This document shows, piece by piece, positions 8,541-15,605 of a stretch of DNA of 28,320 bases. The notes beneath the pieces are model-generated. The model was not told the DNA's origin. It worked only from the letters and a program-made list of their open reading frames with translations, and did not search any database. The position numbers and the translations under genes are program-made. The stretch's first letter is position 1, and each line of letters starts with the position of its first letter. The stretch spans positions 1 to 28,320 of the forward strand of contig CAYSXI010000051.1 in assembly GCA_964434955.1 (NCBI GenBank), written 5' to 3'. The DNA comes from JANQLU01 sp964434955 (GTDB lineage: Bacteria > Planctomycetota > Planctomycetia > Pirellulales > Pirellulaceae).

Positions 8541-9542
8541 GTGAAAGCTTTAGTAACCGGGGCGAACGGATTCCTCGGATCGAAAATCGTTGAATTGCTA
8601 TTGGACCAGGACGCCGAAGTTCGTGCATTGATCCATCGAAGTTCAGATAACTTGCCCGAAACTGGCGTCGAGTTGATTTCCGGCGACGTTCGGGATTACG
8701 AGTCCATTCGCGAAGCCAGCCGCGAGGTCGACGTCGTTTTTCATACCGCGGCGATTGCGGGCATCTGGGGAGAGTGGAAAAACTACCACGCGATTAACAC
8801 GGTAGGCACTCGAAATGTCGTGGAGGCTTGTCAGGCAAATCACGTTCCCAAGCTGGTATACACGAGCAGCCCAAGCGTCGTATTTCATGGCGACCATCAG
8901 ATTGATGCCAACGAAGATTGCCCCTATCCGACGCGTTGGCTCGCCCACTACCCGAGAAGCAAAGCGTTGGCCGAACAGCATGTAATGGAAGCCAACGACA
9001 ATTCGCGGCTTCTCACTTGTTCCCTTCGACCGCATTTGATTTGGGGGCCCGGTGATCAGCATTTGATTCCGCGACTGTTGGCCCGCGCAAAAGCCGGGCA
9101 ACTTCGTCGTGTCGGCGATGGGGCCAACATGGTCGACAACATTTACGTCGACAACGCAGCTTGGGCGCACCTGGATGCTTGCGAAGCAATGGAACCGGGC
9201 GCACCGGTCTGCGGAAAGACTTATTTCATTAGCCAGGATGATCCCGTGAACTGCTGGCAGTGGATCAACGAGATTCTTTCTCTGGCTGGGATCGCACCCA
9301 TTCGCAAGTCGATTCCCTACTACTGGGCCTATCGAATTGGCTGGATGCTCGAGACCTACCATGAAACCTTCGGGATTGAGCGCGAGCCTCGGATGACACG
9401 GTTTCTTGCAGCTCAACTTGCCAAGTCGCATTGTTATGACATTGGTCGTGCCAAACGTGATTTTGGTTATCGGGTTCGCGTCTCGACGGACGAAGGAATG
9501 AGGAGATTGGGCGAGGTTCTCGATTTGGCGGAATCGGACTAG
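8541..9542 (+). CDS. Extended SDR, OleD-like 2-alkyl-3-oxoalkanoate reductase
   Basis: This is a 333-residue extended short-chain dehydrogenase of the 3-beta-HSD type. The cofactor loop GANGFLG is at residues 7-13 and the catalytic Y137-xxx-K141 lies in YPRSK. Several stretches match my recollection of OleD: AAIAGIWGEW, YTSSPSVVFHG, RPHLIWGPGDQHL, LRRVGDGANMVDN and IYVDNAAWAHL. OleD enzymes reduce 2-alkyl-3-ketoacids with NADPH in head-to-head long-chain olefin or beta-lactone formation. The partners OleA (thiolase), OleB (hydrolase) and OleC (beta-lactone synthetase) are not in the window. The protein may therefore work with distant ole genes, or may reduce another beta-keto lipid. It lies about 1 kb upstream of the ketosynthase operon on the same strand. 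The family call is from memory of motifs, not from a search. Confidence 0.8.
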   Translation: MKALVTGANGFLGSKIVELLLDQDAEVRALIHRSSDNLPETGVELISGDVRDYESIREASREVDVVFHTAAIAGIWGEWKNYHAINTVGTRNVVEACQANHVPKLVYTSSPSVVFHGDHQIDANEDCPYPTRWLAHYPRSKALAEQHVMEANDNSRLLTCSLRPHLIWGPGDQHLIPRLLARAKAGQLRRVGDGANMVDNIYVDNAAWAHLDACEAMEPGAPVCGKTYFISQDDPVNCWQWINEILSLAGIAPIRKSIPYYWAYRIGWMLETYHETFGIEREPRMTRFLAAQLAKSHCYDIGRAKRDFGYRVRVSTDEGMRRLGEVLDLAESD

Positions 9543-9631
9543 GATCCGGAGCATCAATTGCTATTTGAGAATCGGGCTGTCTTCGGTATCTTGCCTCAAC
9601 GACTTGTTTCCATTGGAACGTGATACTTGCC

Positions 9632-9784
9632 ATGCCCGATTCGACGAACAATTCTGACGAACGAACAGAACTGAGTACTGAAGATGCCCGGTTGCTGATT
9701 AAGACCATTGAGCAAGTTGAAAAGGAAGAGGCCGCCAACCAAATGGTTGACACTCATTCCGATGATTCGGCTTCTGAGACGTAG
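9632..9784 (+). CDS. Hypothetical small acidic protein (50 residues)
   Basis: The ATG at 9632 opens a 50-residue frame ending at TAG 9782-9784. The product starts MPDSTNNSDERTEL and is strongly acidic and helix-prone, with a central LLIKTIEQVEKEEAA stretch. It has no transmembrane segment or signal peptide. The frame lies 89 bp downstream of the OleD-like gene and could be its last cistron. The composition looks protein-like rather than random, but no family is recognised and no good ribosome binding site precedes it. Confidence 0.45.
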   Translation: MPDSTNNSDERTELSTEDARLLIKTIEQVEKEEAANQMVDTHSDDSASET

Positions 9785-9904
9785 ACGGTTCGGATTCGGA
9801 TTTCTAGACGGTTCGGGCCCCGAGTCCCAATCGACGATTTTCTTTCCGACTCAACGACGCACTCGCAGCATGCGACGCGCAAGCGTCATCGAAAGGCGCC
9901 CCCG

Positions 9905-9942
9905 CCCTATAAGCACGAAGCGCTAGCGAGTGGTTCCGTGCC
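9905..9942. repeat. Direct repeat copy 1 with CGCTAGCG core
   Basis: This 38-bp unit starts CCCTATAAGCACGAAG, has the palindromic core GCGCTAGCG, and ends GTGGTTCCGTGCC. It is repeated at 9948-9985 with only two differences. Similar intergenic units with this core are common in planctomycete genomes, as far as I recall. Confidence 0.85.
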
Positions 9943-9947
9943 TTATC

Positions 9948-9985
9948 CCCTACAAGCACGAAGCGCTAGCGAGTGGTTCCGCGCC
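9948..9985. repeat. Direct repeat copy 2 with CGCTAGCG core
   Basis: This is the second copy of the 38-bp unit, offset by 43 bp from the first. It differs at the sixth base (C for T) and near the end (CGCC for TGCC). Only two copies are present and the gap between them is 5 bp, so this is not a CRISPR array. Confidence 0.85.
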
Positions 9986-10317
9986 GCCTTCGGCCAACGA
10001 TCCTGACCACGCAATCAATCAACGAGCCGACAACGATACATCGGCTCCGGGCCGGAAACACAAGGACATCACCGTCACGCCTTTTTAATGTCTCCGCAAG
10101 ACTGAATTGGCACCCAAAAGTTTCCCTCCCTGAATCCAACTCGGATACCGGTTCCGACGAGCCCCGGTTCAAAATCGTGCGATCCATCCATTTCGACCGC
10201 CAATCGCAAATGAATTCTCGATCAAACTTTTCCGAGCCAATCGCTTTGTATTTCTGCGGAAACAACCGGCTCCTTGGTGGAAATCATCTTGAGATTCGAT
10301 AATCACGCGATTTGAAA

Positions 10318-10389
10318 AGCCCTGCATTCCTTTGATTCATCCGGAATCCGGCCTGTTTCACCTTGATAAGCCTTAAGTGTCGCAGGGCT
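10318..10389 (+). other. Long-range inverted repeat, possible structured RNA or leader element
   Basis: AGCCCTGC (10318-10325) pairs perfectly with GCAGGGCT (10382-10389) across 56 bases. The enclosed stretch contains the 11-bp palindrome CCGGAATCCGG (10341-10351). This could be a folded leader RNA, or a protein site that appears structured by chance. No known riboswitch class is recognised. Confidence 0.3.
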
Positions 10390-10492
10390 CGATATTTAGC
10401 CGGTTGCGAATTGGAAACAAAATCGGTACTTTTGATGAATTATTATTGGCCGCCAAGAAGGCAATTTCACTCGCCGTTTGTCCCTGGTGACC

Positions 10493-10517
10493 CCCGGAAT
10501 TCATTGAAACATCCGGG
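10493..10517 (+). other. Small hairpin in the leader of the ketosynthase operon
   Basis: CCCGGA (10493-10498) and TCCGGG (10512-10517) form a six-base-pair stem with a 13-base loop, about 60 bp upstream of the ketosynthase start. No T-tract follows, so it is not a terminator. A role in the 5' untranslated region is only a possibility. Confidence 0.25.
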
Positions 10518-10579
10518 CGGGTTCAATTGATGGCTATCTTTACGGACAAACTGAGCAACCCAATGCGTTGAGCGATGGC

Positions 10580-11842
10580 ATGATAAGTTCTGTGTCACAA
10601 AACAAACTTCCGGACGATCAAAGAATCGTCGTGACGGGCATCGGTTTGACGGCCCCGAACGGGAACTCGTTTTCTGAGTACCGTGAGAACTTGCTCAATG
10701 GTCGCAGCGGTGTCAGCGATTATGAAATTCGTTACTTTGGTGAGACACTTGCTGGCGTTTGCGACTTTGAGGTTCGCCGACACCAAACGCGGAAAGATGC
10801 TCGCCGAGGTACCCGGGCAGGCAGCATCGGAATTTATTGCGCCAGCGAAGCGATTGAGCGTTCGGGCATCGACTGGGACAACACGGACAAGAGTCGGGTC
10901 GGAATTTACATTGGCGTCACGGAACATGGCAACGTCGAGACCGAGAGCGAAGTCCACGAGCTTCGCGGATTCGACTACGATACGTCGTTTTGGTCACATC
11001 ACCACAATCCGCGAACCGTTGCCAACAATCCGGCTGGCGAGATTGCTTTGAACAAAGGGATTATTGGACCGCACTACACAATTGGTGCAGCTTGCGCCGC
11101 CGGCAACGCGGGACTGATTCAAGGCGTGCAAATGTTGAGATTGCACGAATGCGATTTTGCGATCGCGGGCGGAGTATCGGAAAGCATCCATACCTTCGGG
11201 ATTTTTGCCGGCTTCGCGAGCCAAGGCGCGCTCGCGACCCATGACGATCCGACCCAGGCTTCGCGACCTTTTGATGTCAATCGCAATGGAATAGTGGTTG
11301 CCGAAGGCGGTTGCATTTACACCTTGGAGCGTCTGAGCGACGCCAAAGCCAGGAACGCGGACATAATCTGCGAGATTGTCGGCTACGCCATGAACACCGA
11401 CGCCACGGACTTTGTCCTGCCGAATGCGGAACGACAAGCACAATGTGTCGAAATGGCTTTGAATCGAGCGGGCTTGGCTGCCGACCAGATTGATATTGTC
11501 AGCACCCATGCGACAGGTACTGCCCAAGGCGACGCCTTGGAATGTGAAGCCTTGCGAAATGTGTTTGGCAAATCGGAACGGACTCATTTCAATAACACAA
11601 AAAGTTTTATTGGCCATTCAATGGGCGCCGCTGGGGCGTTGGAATTGGCCGGAAACCTGGCCGCATTTGAGGATGGCCAGTGTCACGCAACGATCAATGT
11701 CGCCGAGTTGGATCCTGAGTGCGAATTGAACGGTTTGGTTCAAAATCAACCGCGCGATTTGGGAGAGGTTCGGTACATATTGAACAACTCTTTTGGTATG
11801 CTGGGCATCAATTCAGTTCTGATCGTTGAAAAATTCAATTGA
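10580..11842 (+). CDS. Beta-ketoacyl-ACP synthase, FabF/KAS II-like
   Basis: This ketosynthase of about 420 residues should extend an acyl chain on a carrier protein by decarboxylative condensation with malonyl-ACP. The KAS II catalytic set is complete: nucleophile C172 in GAACAAGN, H310 in STHATGTAQGD and H346 in IGHSMGAAG, with K341 in NTKSFIGH. It is therefore an active-type synthase, not a chain-length factor. The C-terminal gating loop is unusual: where FabF enzymes normally have NSFGFGGTN, this has NSFGMLGIN (403-411), so the gate Phe is Met407. The ATG at 10580 is used; a TTG at 10568 is in frame and neither has a clear Shine-Dalgarno sequence. The ACP gene follows after 20 bp. The gene heads a six-cistron operon and is more likely a specialised paralogue than the housekeeping FabF. 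Confidence 0.9.
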   Translation: MISSVSQNKLPDDQRIVVTGIGLTAPNGNSFSEYRENLLNGRSGVSDYEIRYFGETLAGVCDFEVRRHQTRKDARRGTRAGSIGIYCASEAIERSGIDWDNTDKSRVGIYIGVTEHGNVETESEVHELRGFDYDTSFWSHHHNPRTVANNPAGEIALNKGIIGPHYTIGAACAAGNAGLIQGVQMLRLHECDFAIAGGVSESIHTFGIFAGFASQGALATHDDPTQASRPFDVNRNGIVVAEGGCIYTLERLSDAKARNADIICEIVGYAMNTDATDFVLPNAERQAQCVEMALNRAGLAADQIDIVSTHATGTAQGDALECEALRNVFGKSERTHFNNTKSFIGHSMGAAGALELAGNLAAFEDGQCHATINVAELDPECELNGLVQNQPRDLGEVRYILNNSFGMLGINSVLIVEKFN

Positions 11843-11862
11843 AATACGGAGAAAACAGGTAG

Positions 11863-12120
11863 ATGGCACCCGAGGAAATTCGCAACGTAATCCTGGAAAT
11901 CCTGGAAGACATCGCTCCCGATGAAGACTTGAGTTCGCTCAAAGACGACGTTGCATTTCGCGATCAACTCGAACTGGACAGCATGGATTTCCTCGACATC
12001 GTGATGGAACTTCGGAAACGCTACAAAGTTCAGATTCCGGAAGAGGAATACGGAGAATTGGCTTCCATGGATTCCACCGTTACCTATTTGACACCCAAAA
12101 TGGCTGACCTTTCTGCCTGA
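11863..12120 (+). CDS. Acyl carrier protein
   Basis: This small acidic protein of 85 residues has the four-helix ACP pattern. The phosphopantetheine attachment serine is S40 in the motif LELDSMDFLDIVMEL. The DSM variant instead of the DSL of housekeeping AcpP is seen in specialised carrier proteins. Helix II continues acidic and hydrophobic, giving the usual docking face. Its position between the ketosynthase and the flavoproteins suggests that the whole pathway runs on ACP-bound acyl chains. A phosphopantetheinyl transferase is not encoded nearby. Confidence 0.92.
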   Translation: MAPEEIRNVILEILEDIAPDEDLSSLKDDVAFRDQLELDSMDFLDIVMELRKRYKVQIPEEEYGELASMDSTVTYLTPKMADLSA

Positions 12121-12167
12121 TTATCGGGTTCGGCCTTTAGATCTTTTTGAATAGCGTCGGCGAAACC

Positions 12168-13556
12168 ATGTATGACACCATCATCATCGGCGCCGGCATG
12201 TCGGGATTGGCAGCGGGCATACGTCTTGCGCATTACGACCAGAAAGTTTGCATCGTCGAGCGCCACTACACAATTGGCGGGCTCAATTCCTTTTACCGTT
12301 TGAATGGCCGCGACTACGATGTCGGGCTTCACGCCGTCACCAACTTCACTGAGCGTGGTGCCAAGAAAGGGCCTTTGGCCCGGATCCTTCGGCAGCTTCG
12401 ATTCAAGTGGGAAGATTTTGCGCTGGTCGAGCAATGTGGATCGCGGATCGCGTTTCCCGGAATCGATCTTTCGTTTTCAAACGATTTTGAATTGATGCGG
12501 TCGGAGATTGCTGAGCGTTTCCCCAGCCAGATTGACGGCTTCGATCAGTTGACCTCTCAAATTGGCGACTACGACGACCTCGACCAGGATTCGTTTGCGA
12601 TTTCGGCGCGCGAACGCTTGAATGAACTTCTCAGCGATCCGCTTTTGATCGAGATGATATTCTGTCCGCTGATGTGGTACGGAAACGCTCGTGAGCACGA
12701 TATGGATTGGGGGCAGTTTTGCATCATGTTCCGAAGCGTCTACATGGAGGGATTCGCTCGGCCCTTCAAAGGCGTCCGCCTGATTTTGAAAAATCTGGTC
12801 AAACGGTTCCGGGGCCTTGGTGGCGAATTGATGCTCCGCAAGGGCGTCGACAAAATCAAGGTCGAAGACGGACGCGCTGTGGCAGTGGTCCTCGATGGCG
12901 GTGAAGAGCTGGTCGGCAAGCGCATCCTGTCGTCTGCGGGACACGTCGAAACGCTACGCATGTGTGAAGATGTCAGCGAAGTCGATCCACGACAGGTCGG
13001 ACAGATGTCCTTCATTGAGTCGATCTCCATTTTGGATCGCCAACCGGCCGACATTGGCTGCAATGAGACCATCGTGTTTTACAACGATCATGAAAACTTT
13101 GATTGGTGTCGCCCGCGATCGGAACTTTGTGATGTCCGAACCGGGGTAATTTGCTCACCGAACAATTACCAATATTCGGATGACGAGGGCAAGTTACCCG
13201 ACGGTGTCATGCGAATCACTTCGATCGCCGATTTTGATCGCTGGGCGAACCTGGACGAAGACGAATATCGCCGCCAAAAGCTCTATTGGTATGACAAGGC
13301 AATTGAATCGGCCGTTCGATTTGTCCCCGACTTCCGCCGTTACACAATCGACACGGACATGTTCACCCCGACGACAATTCGTCGTTTCACCTGGCATGAC
13401 AACGGTGCCGTTTATGGTGCTCCCGACAAGAAGCTTGACGGCTCGACCCACTTGGACAACCTTTTCCTGTGCGGCACGGACCAGGGATATGTGGGAATTA
13501 TCGGGTCGATCATGAGCGGCATCTCGATGGCGAACATGCATTGCCTGCGGGATTGA
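12168..13556 (+). CDS. FAD-dependent oxidoreductase, CrtI/CrtISO/RetSat-like (first)
   Basis: The product has 462 residues. It starts with a Rossmann FAD-binding strand, YDTIIIGAGMSGLAAG (GAGMSG at 8-13), then a ribose-binding Glu in CIVERHYTIGG and the DVGLHAVTNF segment typical of phytoene desaturase-type proteins. The C-terminal flavin block LFLCGTDQGYVGIIGS is followed by MSGISMANM. This superfamily includes phytoene desaturases, carotene isomerases and retinol saturases, all acting on long polyene chains. Here the genetic partners are an ACP, a ketosynthase and FabZ/FabI, not carotenoid genes, so an acyl-ACP or acyl-lipid substrate is inferred. The ATG at 12168 places the dinucleotide fold at the N-terminus as usual; the TTG at 12147 is less likely. 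There is no obvious membrane anchor. Confidence 0.87.
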   Translation: MYDTIIIGAGMSGLAAGIRLAHYDQKVCIVERHYTIGGLNSFYRLNGRDYDVGLHAVTNFTERGAKKGPLARILRQLRFKWEDFALVEQCGSRIAFPGIDLSFSNDFELMRSEIAERFPSQIDGFDQLTSQIGDYDDLDQDSFAISARERLNELLSDPLLIEMIFCPLMWYGNAREHDMDWGQFCIMFRSVYMEGFARPFKGVRLILKNLVKRFRGLGGELMLRKGVDKIKVEDGRAVAVVLDGGEELVGKRILSSAGHVETLRMCEDVSEVDPRQVGQMSFIESISILDRQPADIGCNETIVFYNDHENFDWCRPRSELCDVRTGVICSPNNYQYSDDEGKLPDGVMRITSIADFDRWANLDEDEYRRQKLYWYDKAIESAVRFVPDFRRYTIDTDMFTPTTIRRFTWHDNGAVYGAPDKKLDGSTHLDNLFLCGTDQGYVGIIGSIMSGISMANMHCLRD

Positions 13557-13565
13557 TGACGCATT

Positions 13566-13593
13566 GCAAAATAACCAGTTTTGGCCATTTTGC
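13566..13593 (+). other. Inverted repeat between the two flavoprotein genes
   Basis: GCAAAAT (13566-13572) pairs with ATTTTGC (13587-13593). An inner CCA/TGG pair closes a four-base loop and a two-by-two mismatch lies between the helices. It starts 10 bp after the first flavoprotein stop. No T-run follows directly, so it is a weak terminator or an mRNA-stability element at best. Confidence 0.4.
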
Positions 13594-13603
13594 TTTGGCG
13601 GTT

Positions 13604-13635
13604 GAGAATTCGAAGTAATTTTTTTATTCTCGAAT
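13604..13635 (+). promoter_or_regulatory. Alternative hairpins covering a start codon
   Basis: GAGAAT (13604-13609) can pair with ATTCTC (13626-13631), or ATTCGA (13608-13613) can pair with TCGAAT (13630-13635). The second pairing overlaps the ATG at 13634. Both enclose a T-rich loop. The element may dampen translation of the second flavoprotein, or favour its internal ATG at 13670. Confidence 0.3.
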
Positions 13636-15112
13636 GTCCGCACGAACTACCGGAAAGCGATTTTTCCCCATGCCCAAAGACCACTTGGCCAACATCAAAT
13701 CGAAATACGACGTCATTGTCATTGGCAGTGGGCTCGGAGGTTTGACCGCGGCAAACATTCTCGCTCGCGAAGGGCGTTCCGTGCTGCTTCTGGAGCAACA
13801 TTACAAACTGGGAGGAATGGCCACCTGGTTTAAACGCCCCGGCGGAAAAATCTTTGACGTCTCCCTGCACGGATTTCCATTCGGAATGAAAAAAAGTTGC
13901 AGGCGTTACTGGTCAACGGAAATCGCCGACTCGATCGTGCAGCTTGAAAACATCCGGTTTGACAATCCGATGTTTTCGCTGACAACTACCTTCAACCGCG
14001 AAGACTTCACGAAGCTTCTGTCGACCGACTTCGAGATCGCCCCCCAGGCCGTCAATGACTTTTTTGACACCGCCCGGGGAATGAATTTTTACGACGATCA
14101 GGGAATGACATCTGGCCAGTTGTTCGAGAAGTTTTTCCCAGGCCGCCCTGACGTGGTTCGGCTCCTGATGGAACCGATCACCTATGCGAACGGTTCAACG
14201 CTCGAGGACCCGGCAATCACCTACGGAATCGTCTTTTCCAACTTCATGTCGAAAGGCGTTTTTACATTCAAGGGTGGGACCGATCAGCTGGTCCAATCCA
14301 TGGAAAAAGAAATGCGAGCCAACGGCGTCGACATATGCATCCGATCCAATGTCGAGAAAATCAACATTGAGAATGGGCGGGTTCAATCGCTCGTTGTCAA
14401 TGGAAAGACGGTCGAAACCGACGTCGTCGTCTCCAATGCCAATCTACGGGCAACGATATTCCACTTGGTTGGTGAGGACCACTTTGATTCTTCCTTTGTC
14501 GACTCCGCGAATGAAGTGAGGCTCAACAATTCAAGTACCCAGGTTTACATGTCGCTGAAGCCCGGTGAGGAAGTCGATCCGGCAACTGGCGACCTTTTGT
14601 TCAGTTCGACCGCAAACGAGTTCAAAACTGACCTGCTTTTGAGTCGAGATATCACCAGCCGAACGTTTTCTTTCTACTACCCGGACATGAGACCGAACCG
14701 GGAAAATCGCCAACTGATTGTTTCCAGCACCAATGCCAACTATGGCGATTGGGCAGATTTATCGAAAGAAGATTACGAAGCCAGTAAGCAAGATCTTGTC
14801 GAAACGACTTTGGATGCACTTGAGGCCTATGTTCCCAACTGCCGTGAACGTATCGACCATGCCGAGGCAGCCACGCCTTTGACCTTTAAACATTACACTC
14901 AGCACATTGATGGCGCGAGCTTCGGCACAAAATTCGAAGGCTTGGCGGTCAGCCGCAACTTGCCTGACCAGATTCCAGGGCTTTATCACGCCGGAAGCTG
15001 TGGCATCATTATGTCGGGTTGGCTTGGAACCATTAACTACGGTGTAATTGTCGCCAACGACGTCGACAGTTACTTGATGTCACGTTCAAATTCATCGTCG
15101 GTTTCCGTGTAA
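13634..15112 (+). CDS. FAD-dependent oxidoreductase, CrtI/CrtISO/RetSat-like (second)
   Basis: This is a 492-residue paralogue of the preceding flavoprotein. The FAD fold is YDVIVIGSGLGGLTAA with GSGLGG, followed by LLLEQHYKLGGMATWF and the DVSLHGFPFG segment where carotenoid enzymes recognise the polyene. The C-terminal flavin block is GLYHAGSCGIIMSGW. The two paralogues are clearly diverged, so they probably act on different substrates, perhaps in sequence or as a pair. The ATG at 13634 has no Shine-Dalgarno and lies in a hairpin arm; an in-frame ATG at 13670 would shorten the protein by 12 residues and place the FAD fold nearer the N-terminus. The fabZ-like gene follows after 13 bp. Whether it desaturates, saturates or isomerises cannot be read from sequence. 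Confidence 0.87.
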   Translation: MSARTTGKRFFPMPKDHLANIKSKYDVIVIGSGLGGLTAANILAREGRSVLLLEQHYKLGGMATWFKRPGGKIFDVSLHGFPFGMKKSCRRYWSTEIADSIVQLENIRFDNPMFSLTTTFNREDFTKLLSTDFEIAPQAVNDFFDTARGMNFYDDQGMTSGQLFEKFFPGRPDVVRLLMEPITYANGSTLEDPAITYGIVFSNFMSKGVFTFKGGTDQLVQSMEKEMRANGVDICIRSNVEKINIENGRVQSLVVNGKTVETDVVVSNANLRATIFHLVGEDHFDSSFVDSANEVRLNNSSTQVYMSLKPGEEVDPATGDLLFSSTANEFKTDLLLSRDITSRTFSFYYPDMRPNRENRQLIVSSTNANYGDWADLSKEDYEASKQDLVETTLDALEAYVPNCRERIDHAEAATPLTFKHYTQHIDGASFGTKFEGLAVSRNLPDQIPGLYHAGSCGIIMSGWLGTINYGVIVANDVDSYLMSRSNSSSVSV

Positions 15113-15125
15113 TCAGGAGTTGAAG

Positions 15126-15605
15126 ATGAGCTTGGAAAAAATCAAATCGCTCATACCCCATCGTGGACCCATGTTGCTGGTCGACGAAATCGTTGAAATG
15201 ACAGACACGTCCATTCACTGCCGTAAAACCTTTCACGGTGATGAATATTTTTATGACGGTCATTACCCGGACAATCCCATTACGCCCGGCGTGATCCTTT
15301 GCGAAGCGGCGGTTCAAACGGGTGCCATTCTTGGCGCGAACGTTTACCCAACTGGTTCCGGCACGCCGGTCCTGGCACGAATCAAGGATTCCCGATTCAA
15401 GCAGCCGGTTTTTCCGGGGCAAACCGTCGACCTCTACGCGAAGTTCGATGAAGTCTCCTCCGGGTTTTATTTTTTCTCGGGCAAAGTCATGTGTGAAGGC
15501 AAGCTGGCGGTTCGCTTAAGCTACGTCAGTACCCTCGTGCCAGCCATGGACGGTTCGGAACCAAGCGAGTCGAACGGAAACGGAACGGACATTGCCAGTG
15601 AGTGA
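15126..15605 (+). CDS. 3-hydroxyacyl-ACP dehydratase, FabZ-like
   Basis: This is a 159-residue hotdog-fold dehydratase of the FabZ type, which removes water from 3-hydroxyacyl-ACP to give trans-2-enoyl-ACP. The N-terminal IKSLIPHRGPMLLVDEI and the helix motif GHYPDNPITPGVILCE are classical. The catalytic residues are H46 and E60, 14 residues apart as in FabZ. The ATG at 15126 has an excellent ribosome binding site, AGGAG at 15115-15119 with six bases of spacing. The C-terminal tail after about residue 140 is serine- and glutamate-rich and longer than in typical FabZ. The stop overlaps the next start by eight bases, which implies translational coupling to the reductase. Confidence 0.92.
   Translation: MSLEKIKSLIPHRGPMLLVDEIVEMTDTSIHCRKTFHGDEYFYDGHYPDNPITPGVILCEAAVQTGAILGANVYPTGSGTPVLARIKDSRFKQPVFPGQTVDLYAKFDEVSSGFYFFSGKVMCEGKLAVRLSYVSTLVPAMDGSEPSESNGNGTDIASE

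Larger units (their letters stand above)
9785..10579. other. 795-bp intergenic region upstream of the ketosynthase operon
   Basis: No convincing gene lies here. The open frames on both strands (about 9966-10302) start in or beside a repeat and have an arginine/serine/threonine-rich composition without any domain. The region holds two copies of a 38-bp direct repeat (9905-9985), a long-range inverted repeat pair (10318-10389), an 11-bp palindrome (10341-10351) and a small hairpin (10493-10517). The promoter of the six-gene operon should be in its right half. A weak TTGCGA / TACTTT pair with 17-bp spacing near 10403-10431 is possible but unproven. Confidence 0.5.

Noticed and set aside
9905..9985. 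CRISPR array
   Set aside because: Only two copies with a 5-bp gap, no spacers and no cas genes.
9966..10302. Open frames of about 100 codons on both strands
   Set aside because: They begin in or beside the direct repeat, have arginine/serine-rich composition, no domain and no ribosome binding site; most likely non-coding.
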